This document shows positions 59,530 to 64,000 of a stretch of DNA of 64,000 nt, in pieces. The translations under genes and the position numbers were made by a program. Source of the stretch: Novosphingobium sp. FKTRR1 (GTDB lineage: Bacteria > Pseudomonadota > Alphaproteobacteria > Sphingomonadales > Sphingomonadaceae); NCBI RefSeq assembly GCF_020404405.1, contig NZ_JAIZDA010000017.1, forward strand, positions 31,282-95,281. The letters are read 5' to 3'. Position 1 is the stretch's first letter. The number at the start of each line of letters is the position of its first letter. The notes beneath the pieces are model-generated. The model did not search any database and had not been told where the DNA came from. It saw only the letters and a program-made list of their open reading frames with translations.

Positions 59530-59774
59530 CGCAACGCCGCGCAGACACAAGGGGGGTATACCCGCACCTCCGATTCGGTTCGTCGCACGTGCGATTCGTT
59601 TCATCGCTATGACAGCTTTGCTGCAGTGCAGCGACGCGCCGAAGCCGGGGCATTTCAAGTCCTCGTTAAGACCCCGCAGGATTTTTTTAACTGTGCTTTC
59701 GATCCTGTGGACAAACGCGATGTCCAGAGCGATGGATGCGATATCCACCACCGTTTGAACGAAGGTGCCCCAAA

Positions 59775-60023
59775 GTGCTCAACCTGCTGTCAATCCTGTT
59801 GACCGGCCTCGTTATCGGTCTGGCTGCGCGTTTTCTTTACCCCGGAGCGGTCGATATGGGGCTTGGCCGCACGATCCTGCTGGGGATCGCCGGCTCGCTG
59901 GTCGCCGGGGTCGCTGCCAGCCTTGGCAATCGCCAGAGCTTCGCTGACGGGGTCAACCGCGCCGGGTGCATTGCTTCGGTCGTCGGCGCGATGGTGCTGA
60001 TCTTCCTCGGCCGCCACTTTTGA
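59775..60023 (+). CDS. GlsB/YeaQ/YmgE-family small membrane protein
   Basis: 82 residues from GTG 59775 with GAAGG about 8 bases upstream. Three membrane helices contain the glycine-rich pattern of the family: LTGLVIGLAARFLYPG, TILLGIAGSLVAGVAASLG and ASVVGAMVLIFLGR. These transglycosylase-associated-domain proteins are stress-induced in several bacteria but have no established activity. It is divergent from nrdA across the long regulatory region. Confidence 0.85.
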   Translation: MLNLLSILLTGLVIGLAARFLYPGAVDMGLGRTILLGIAGSLVAGVAASLGNRQSFADGVNRAGCIASVVGAMVLIFLGRHF

Positions 60024-60071
60024 GCCGACGAGGAAGATCCGGGCAGAGGCTGACCGAGCCGGGCGGTCGCG

Positions 60072-61676
60072 TCAGCCGCGATCGGTTCCCCGGACCAGAA
60101 TGGTGTCGCGCGCGGCCGGTTGGGTCTGCGGGTAGTCCTGATTGAAGTGCAGCCCACGGCTTTCGCGCCGCGCCCGCGCCGACTTCACGATCAGTTCGGC
60201 GGTCTGCAGCAGGTTGCGCAACTCGATCAGGTCGGCGGTGACGCGGAAGTTGCCGTAGTAGTCGTTGACCTCGGACTTGAGCAGCTTGATCCGGTGCGCC
60301 GCGCGCTCAAGCCGCTTGTCGGTGCGCACGATGCCGACATAGTTCCACATGAACCGGCGCAACTCGGTCCAGTTTTGCTTGATCACCACTTCCTCGTCGG
60401 AATCGGCGACGCGGCTTGAATCCCACTGGCGCAGGGCCGGAGGCTCGGAAAATTCGTCCCAGCGCGCCAGGATGTCGCGCGCGGCCGCATCGCCGAACAC
60501 GAAACATTCGAGCAAGGAGTTGGACGCCAGCCGATTGGCCCCGTGCAGGCCGCTTTCCGAGCATTCCCCGACGGCATAAAGCCCGGCCAGATCAGTCCGC
60601 CCAGCCAGGTCGATCAGCACCCCGCCGCAAGTATAGTGCTGGGCCGGGACGACCGGAATGGGCTCCTTGGTCATGTCGATGCCAAGCCCCAGCAGCCGCT
60701 CGTAGATGTTGGGGAAATGACCGCGCACGAAGTCCGGGTCCATGTGACTGATGTCGAGGTGGACGTAATCGAGCCCCAGCCGCTTGATCTCGTGGTCGAT
60801 GGCGCGTGCCACGATGTCGCGCGGGGCAAGTTCGGCGCGTTCGTCGAACCGGGGCATGAAGCGGGTGCCACCGCCGGGGTGGCCGGGCGGGATCTTGAGA
60901 TGGCCACCTTCACCGCGCACGGCTTCGGTGATCAGGAAGTTCTTGACCTCGAGGTTGTAAAGACAGGTCGGGTGGAACTGCATGAATTCCATGTTCGACA
61001 CGCGGCACCCCGCGCGCCAGGCCATGGCGATGCCGTCGCCGGTTGCCCCGCGCGGCGCGGTGCTGAACAGATATGTCCTCCCCGCCCCGCCGCTCGCCAG
61101 AATCGTCGCGCGCGCGGCAAAGCATTCGACCTTCCCGGTGCGCGTATCGAGCGCATAGGCGCCCCACACGCGGCGTTCGCCGGTGGGCTTGCTGCTGTGC
61201 CGGTCGGTGACCAGATCGACCGCGACCATGTCCGGGCGCAGGGTGATGTTGGGGTGCGCCTTTGCGGCATCGATCAGGGCCTGCTGCACGGCCCAGCCGG
61301 TGGCATCGTCGACGTGGACGATCCGCCGATGCGAATGGCCGCCTTCGCGGGTCAGATGCAAGGCGCCCGCATCATGGTTGAACGGCACGCCCAGTTGCGC
61401 CAGCCGGGCAATCGCCTGCGGCGCATGTTCGACCACGAATTCGACGGTTTCGCGGCGGTTCAGCCCGGCGCCGGCCACCATGGTGTCACGCACGTGGTCC
61501 TCGAAGGTATCGCCTTCGTCGAGCACGGCCGCGATGCCTCCCTGTGCCCATGCGGTCGATCCGCCATCGAGAGAGCCCTTGGCCAGCACCAGCACTTTGG
61601 CCTTTTCGGCCAGTACCAGCGCAGCAGTCAGCCCGGCGGCGCCGGACCCGATGATCAGAATGTCTTGGCTGGACAA
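60072..61676 (-). CDS. nadB: L-aspartate oxidase
   Basis: 534 residues. FAD-binding GSGAAGLTAAL is at the N-terminus, with the isoalloxazine block GGSTAWAQGGIAA. The substrate/catalytic blocks include HLTREGGHSHRRIVH, EFMQFHPTCLYN and the late NRLASNSLLECFVFG. No ATG fits; TTG 61676 is chosen because GGAG lies 9 bases upstream and gives the usual N-terminus (SSQDILIIGSG). TTG 61748 lacks a ribosome site. It makes iminoaspartate for quinolinate and NAD synthesis. nadA and nadC are not adjacent. Confidence 0.94.
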   Translation of the reverse strand: MSSQDILIIGSGAAGLTAALVLAEKAKVLVLAKGSLDGGSTAWAQGGIAAVLDEGDTFEDHVRDTMVAGAGLNRRETVEFVVEHAPQAIARLAQLGVPFNHDAGALHLTREGGHSHRRIVHVDDATGWAVQQALIDAAKAHPNITLRPDMVAVDLVTDRHSSKPTGERRVWGAYALDTRTGKVECFAARATILASGGAGRTYLFSTAPRGATGDGIAMAWRAGCRVSNMEFMQFHPTCLYNLEVKNFLITEAVRGEGGHLKIPPGHPGGGTRFMPRFDERAELAPRDIVARAIDHEIKRLGLDYVHLDISHMDPDFVRGHFPNIYERLLGLGIDMTKEPIPVVPAQHYTCGGVLIDLAGRTDLAGLYAVGECSESGLHGANRLASNSLLECFVFGDAAARDILARWDEFSEPPALRQWDSSRVADSDEEVVIKQNWTELRRFMWNYVGIVRTDKRLERAAHRIKLLKSEVNDYYGNFRVTADLIELRNLLQTAELIVKSARARRESRGLHFNQDYPQTQPAARDTILVRGTDRG

Positions 61677-61877
61677 CGCATTTGGCTCCGCATTGGGCCC
61701 GCTGATGGGGCGGCCCGTCTCGTAGCCCTCTCTACCCGCATCGGGCAAGCCGCACGCACTTTGGTGAGGGCCACGTTAACGCTTATTAATTCTGACGGTT
61801 ACGGATTTCCCGAGACTGTGCAGGTGCAGCATGGTAATGATTCGCCATAAGAATCAATTCATGGGGCGCACTTCGAG

Positions 61878-62048
61878 ATGGTTTTCTACAGAGTGCTGTG
61901 CATGTTTAACCGGCATCGTCCTGATCGTGACCGGGTGCGATGGACCGGATTGAACTATGTGGCCGATTGCAAGGTTTGCCACCAGCGCATCCGCCGTATC
62001 AGCAAGGGGCGCTGGAGCCTGCTGCGTCAGTCCGAAAGCGAGAGCTAA
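61878..62048 (+). CDS. Small basic protein with a Cys pair
   Basis: 56 codons, ATG 61878 (or ATG 61902) to TAA 62046-62048. The sequence begins MVFYRVLCMFNRHRPDRDRV, followed by RWTGLNYVADCKVCHQRIRR and ends in a Ser/Glu tail. The CxxC plus basic context recalls half zinc ribbons (rubredoxin-like knuckle) seen in small sphingomonad proteins of the NRHRP...RD type, from memory and not verified. No strong ribosome site is visible. It lies between nadB and the ABC gene, in a stretch otherwise without features. Confidence 0.55.
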   Translation: MVFYRVLCMFNRHRPDRDRVRWTGLNYVADCKVCHQRIRRISKGRWSLLRQSESES

Positions 62049-62130
62049 GAGCCCACCCATGCCCGAAGTGAGCCGCGGACAGGTAGATAGCTGACGCGCG
62101 GTTCGCGTCGTTGATATACCGCTCTGGCAG

Positions 62131-63063
62131 TCAGGCGCTGGTCAGGGCGACGAAAACATCCTCGAGGTCTGCCTCGCGGGTCGAGAAGTCGACGACAGCG
62201 TAGCCTTGCGCCTGGACCAGCGAAAGCACTTCGCCCGCGGTGGTCTTGCCCTTGTCGTAGGTGATCTCGATCTCGCGCTCGGCGGTGACCGTGCTTTTCA
62301 GGAACACCGGATGCAATGGTGCCGCCTCGATCGGCCGGTCGAGCACCAGCACCACGATCTTTTCCTGCGCCATCGCCAGCAGTTCGCGCGTCGGCTTGTT
62401 GGCGATGACCGTGCCGTGGTTGATGATGGCGATCCGGTCGCACAATTGCTCGGCTTCTTCGAGGTAGTGGGTGGTCAGCACGACGGTCATCCCGCCCGCG
62501 TTCAGTTCGCTGACCAGTTCCCACAACTGGCGGCGCAGTTCGACGTCGACCCCGGCGGTCGGCTCGTCCAGCACGAGCACCGGCGGGGTGTGGACCAGCG
62601 CCTTGGCGATCAGCAGCCGCCGCCGCATCCCGCCCGACAGCGAGCGGGCATAGGCCTGCGCCTTGTCTTCAAGGTGAACCGCGCGCAGCAGTTCGAGCGA
62701 GCGCCGGGCCGACTTTGACACACCATAAAGCCCGGCCTGGATTTCCAGCACCTCGAATGGGGTGAAAAAGGGGTCGAACACCACTTCTTGCGGCACGATT
62801 CCGATCGAACCGCGCGCATTGCGCCGATCGCGGTCGATGTCGTGGCCCCAGATCTCGACCGTGCCCGATGTCTTGAGCACCATTCCGGCCAGCGTATTGA
62901 TCAGCGTGGACTTGCCAGCGCCATTGGGCCCGAGCAAGCCGAAGATCTGCCCTTGCGGCACATCGAAGCTGACTCCTGAAAGGGCCAGCTTGCCCTCGGT
63001 CTTGCCGGATGGGGCATAGCGCTTGACGAGGTCGCGGATGCGGATCGCTGGGGTCGTGTCCAT
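62131..63063 (-). CDS. ABC transporter ATP-binding protein (ABC-2 type)
   Basis: 310 residues from ATG 63063. Walker A GPNGAGKST, the Q-loop region (VPQEVVFDPFF), signature LSGGMRRRL, Walker B VLVLDEPTAGVD and the switch His (LTTHYLEE) are all intact. The C-terminal ~90 residues are the extension of drug/multidrug-type exporters. Its membrane partner (ABC-2 permease) is not next to it, which is unusual; the gene on the other side is a divergent zinc-finger gene. Confidence 0.92.
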   Translation of the reverse strand: MDTTPAIRIRDLVKRYAPSGKTEGKLALSGVSFDVPQGQIFGLLGPNGAGKSTLINTLAGMVLKTSGTVEIWGHDIDRDRRNARGSIGIVPQEVVFDPFFTPFEVLEIQAGLYGVSKSARRSLELLRAVHLEDKAQAYARSLSGGMRRRLLIAKALVHTPPVLVLDEPTAGVDVELRRQLWELVSELNAGGMTVVLTTHYLEEAEQLCDRIAIINHGTVIANKPTRELLAMAQEKIVVLVLDRPIEAAPLHPVFLKSTVTAEREIEITYDKGKTTAGEVLSLVQAQGYAVVDFSTREADLEDVFVALTSA

Positions 63064-63191
63064 GGCTTGCGTCCCTGCAACCGGAATGGGGCGAGGTAAA
63101 GGGTCTTGTTCGAAGCAAACAGGGTTTCCGACCAAGTAGGGTACTTGCCCCCGCTTGTCGCTTGCAGCACCATTTGCTAGGCGCCGAGGCC

Positions 63192-63434
63192 ATGAGCAAG
63201 GCACCCGAAACCGTCGTTACCGATTCCGCCCGTGTCTGGTGCGATGGCGCCAGCGCGATCCGTTCGAACGGCACGTTCCAGCCGTCGGCACTCGGCCATC
63301 CCCGCGTCTATCTCGAGATCGACGAGAAGGGCTATGTCGATTGCGGCTATTGCGACCGCCGCTTCGTGCTGCGCGATGGCGATGCGGCTGAGCGCGTCCT
63401 AGGAGTAAGTGCAGGGAGCATCAACCCGCGATGA
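63192..63434 (+). CDS. zf-CHCC zinc-finger domain protein
   Basis: 80 residues from ATG 63192. The four zinc ligands are Cys in RVWCDG, His in LGHPRVYLEI, and the pair in VDCGYCDRRF, matching the zf-CHCC family related to mitochondrial complex I subunit NDUFS6. The C-terminus (ERVLGVSAGSINPR) is not the usual short tail and its bases drop in GC near 63395, so it may have been altered by the junction with acquired DNA on the right. Confidence 0.85.
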   Translation: MSKAPETVVTDSARVWCDGASAIRSNGTFQPSALGHPRVYLEIDEKGYVDCGYCDRRFVLRDGDAAERVLGVSAGSINPR

Positions 63435-63468
63435 AAGGCATGCTAAGAGGGTAGGAGGTTATCGAGCC

Positions 63469-63906
63469 ATGTCCTCTTTGGATGAATTCAACGCATTGAT
63501 TCTAAATCGGCTAGCCCCAGACTTTTGCTCAGATGAGTCTCGGCGGATGCAGCTCTCTGGCTTGGTCGCGACATCCAATCGCGTCACTGAAGCGGATGCT
63601 GAGGATTTTCTCAGGGCTTGGAAAACTGGCCTTTGCGCACATCAGGGGCGCGGGCAGTACCTCGTCGGTGAAGCGGTTGTTCGCGAGCAATTCTTCTGGA
63701 GCGGTGCAAAGCATTCCGAGCAGCGATCCTTTACCCTCTGGATGGAGCCGGTCATCACTGTTGCCGCTATCGGACGGCTCCATCTGGATTACAAATGGCC
63801 TTCATCGCGCCTTGCTGCGCAGTCGAATGACTGGGCCTTCGACATCGTTGCGAAAAAGGCGAACAAGGGTCTTAGAGCCCGATTCAAAAGTCTGTCATGC
63901 GGCTGA
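63469..63906 (+). CDS. Hypothetical protein, low GC, apparently cut by an IS element
   Basis: 145 residues from ATG 63469 with AGGAGG 10 bases upstream. Codon third positions are AT-richer than the rest of the window. The sequence (MSSLDEFNALILNRLAPDF, then SRRMQLSGLVATSNRVTEAD) suggests a soluble alpha/beta protein; no family is recognised. The last ~11 codons (LRARFKSLSCG) lie within the probable IS end, so the natural C-terminus has been replaced. It likely entered with other foreign DNA. Confidence 0.5.
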   Translation: MSSLDEFNALILNRLAPDFCSDESRRMQLSGLVATSNRVTEADAEDFLRAWKTGLCAHQGRGQYLVGEAVVREQFFWSGAKHSEQRSFTLWMEPVITVAAIGRLHLDYKWPSSRLAAQSNDWAFDIVAKKANKGLRARFKSLSCG

Positions 63907-64000
63907 AAGTCGCGCAATTCTGCGGGTTAGCATCCGGATAGAAGCGATATTCGCCCACGCGGTCGAGCTCTCGATGGAGCGTTCCCAGTCTTTGGCGAGG
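63875..64000 (-). mobile_element. End of an IS5-family insertion sequence (partial)
   Basis: The minus strand at 63895-64000 encodes a transposase C-terminus ending at TGA (63895-63897). The probable IS terminus is GAGCCCGATTC at about 63875, preceded by TTA, which could be the target duplication. The rest lies beyond the window. The other end, and so the duplication, cannot be seen. Confidence 0.6.
63895..64000 (-). CDS. IS5-family transposase, C-terminal fragment
   Basis: Reading the minus strand from 63999 gives LAKDWERSIESSTAWANIAS, followed by IRMLTRRIARLSAA and a stop. This is the classic tail of IS5-group (IS427/IS1031-like) DDE transposases, whose last block is R(R)LAKDxE...SxxAWxxIASIRLxxRR. 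The catalytic Asp/Asp/Glu residues lie outside the window. It overlaps the last 12 bases of the truncated hypothetical gene. Confidence 0.72.
   Translation of the reverse strand, partial: LAKDWERSIESSTAWANIASIRMLTRRIARLSAA

Larger units (their letters stand above)
59145..59774. other. Long intergenic regulatory region between nrdA and the GlsB-like gene
   Basis: 630 bases with no supported gene. It contains the LexA-box-like repeat (59338-59352), the two NrdR-box-like palindromes (59482-59529) and a TGTGGACAA DnaA-box-like 9-mer (59706-59714). Short frames inside it have no ribosome sites. Confidence 0.6.

Overview
The window is high-GC, densely packed bacterial chromosome, most likely from an alphaproteobacterium of the Sphingomonadaceae (Novosphingobium/Sphingomonas-like). 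This is inferred from gene content: a HIG1-type twin-membrane protein next to a PduO-type cobalamin adenosyltransferase, a PEP-CTERM protein, orphan nadB, trhO paired with an Hsp70-like gene, a GAAC-N7-GAAC type LexA box, and many GTG/TTG starts. No rRNA, tRNA, CRISPR array or prophage was seen.

Layout. 1-9125: end of a tannase/feruloyl-esterase family gene, an SDR oxidoreductase, a membrane protein, a class I/II aminotransferase, a large autotransporter and, divergent from it, an ECF sigma factor with a membrane-bound putative anti-sigma factor. 9143-18550: an envelope block. A VirJ/AcvB-like hydrolase, a DUF2147 protein and an MprF-type aminoacyl-phosphatidylglycerol synthase/flippase form one transcription unit, divergent from a two-component system. 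Next comes a very large three-domain polysaccharide enzyme (GH18-like, NodB deacetylase, GT2). 18894-33544: mostly metabolism (DODA-type dioxygenase, guaA, gluQ, cobalamin adenosyltransferase, 3-hydroxyacyl-CoA dehydrogenase, nuclease, 5'-nucleotidase, acyltransferase, thioesterase, ubiG, lysC). 33619-44813: katG, nitronate monooxygenase-like, MFS exporter, HNH nuclease, two tandem M20 peptidases and gyrB. 44815-54808: small hypotheticals, a PEP-CTERM surface protein, a tricorn-like S41 protease, trhO plus Hsp70-like, a GIY-YIG nuclease gene bracketed by repeats, a hypothetical and a TIM-barrel protein. 54884-59774: nrdB and nrdA separated by two small membrane-protein genes, with a long regulatory region upstream of nrdA. 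59775-64000: GlsB-like protein, nadB, a small Cys-pair protein, an ABC ATPase, a zf-CHCC zinc finger, then an atypical gene cut by the end of an IS5-family element.

Most noteworthy signals: (i) a 391-bp unit made of a GIY-YIG nuclease gene between perfect 33-nt inverted repeats, itself between imperfect 27-nt direct repeats; (ii) tandem NrdR-box-like palindromes 32 bp apart plus a LexA-box-like direct repeat upstream of nrdA; (iii) the aminoacyl-PG synthase/hydrolase locus with its divergent two-component system; (iv) a 27-codon ORF with a strong Shine-Dalgarno sequence followed by a bidirectional terminator; (v) unlisted short genes and an IS end at the right edge. All calls are from reading the sequence; no database search was run.
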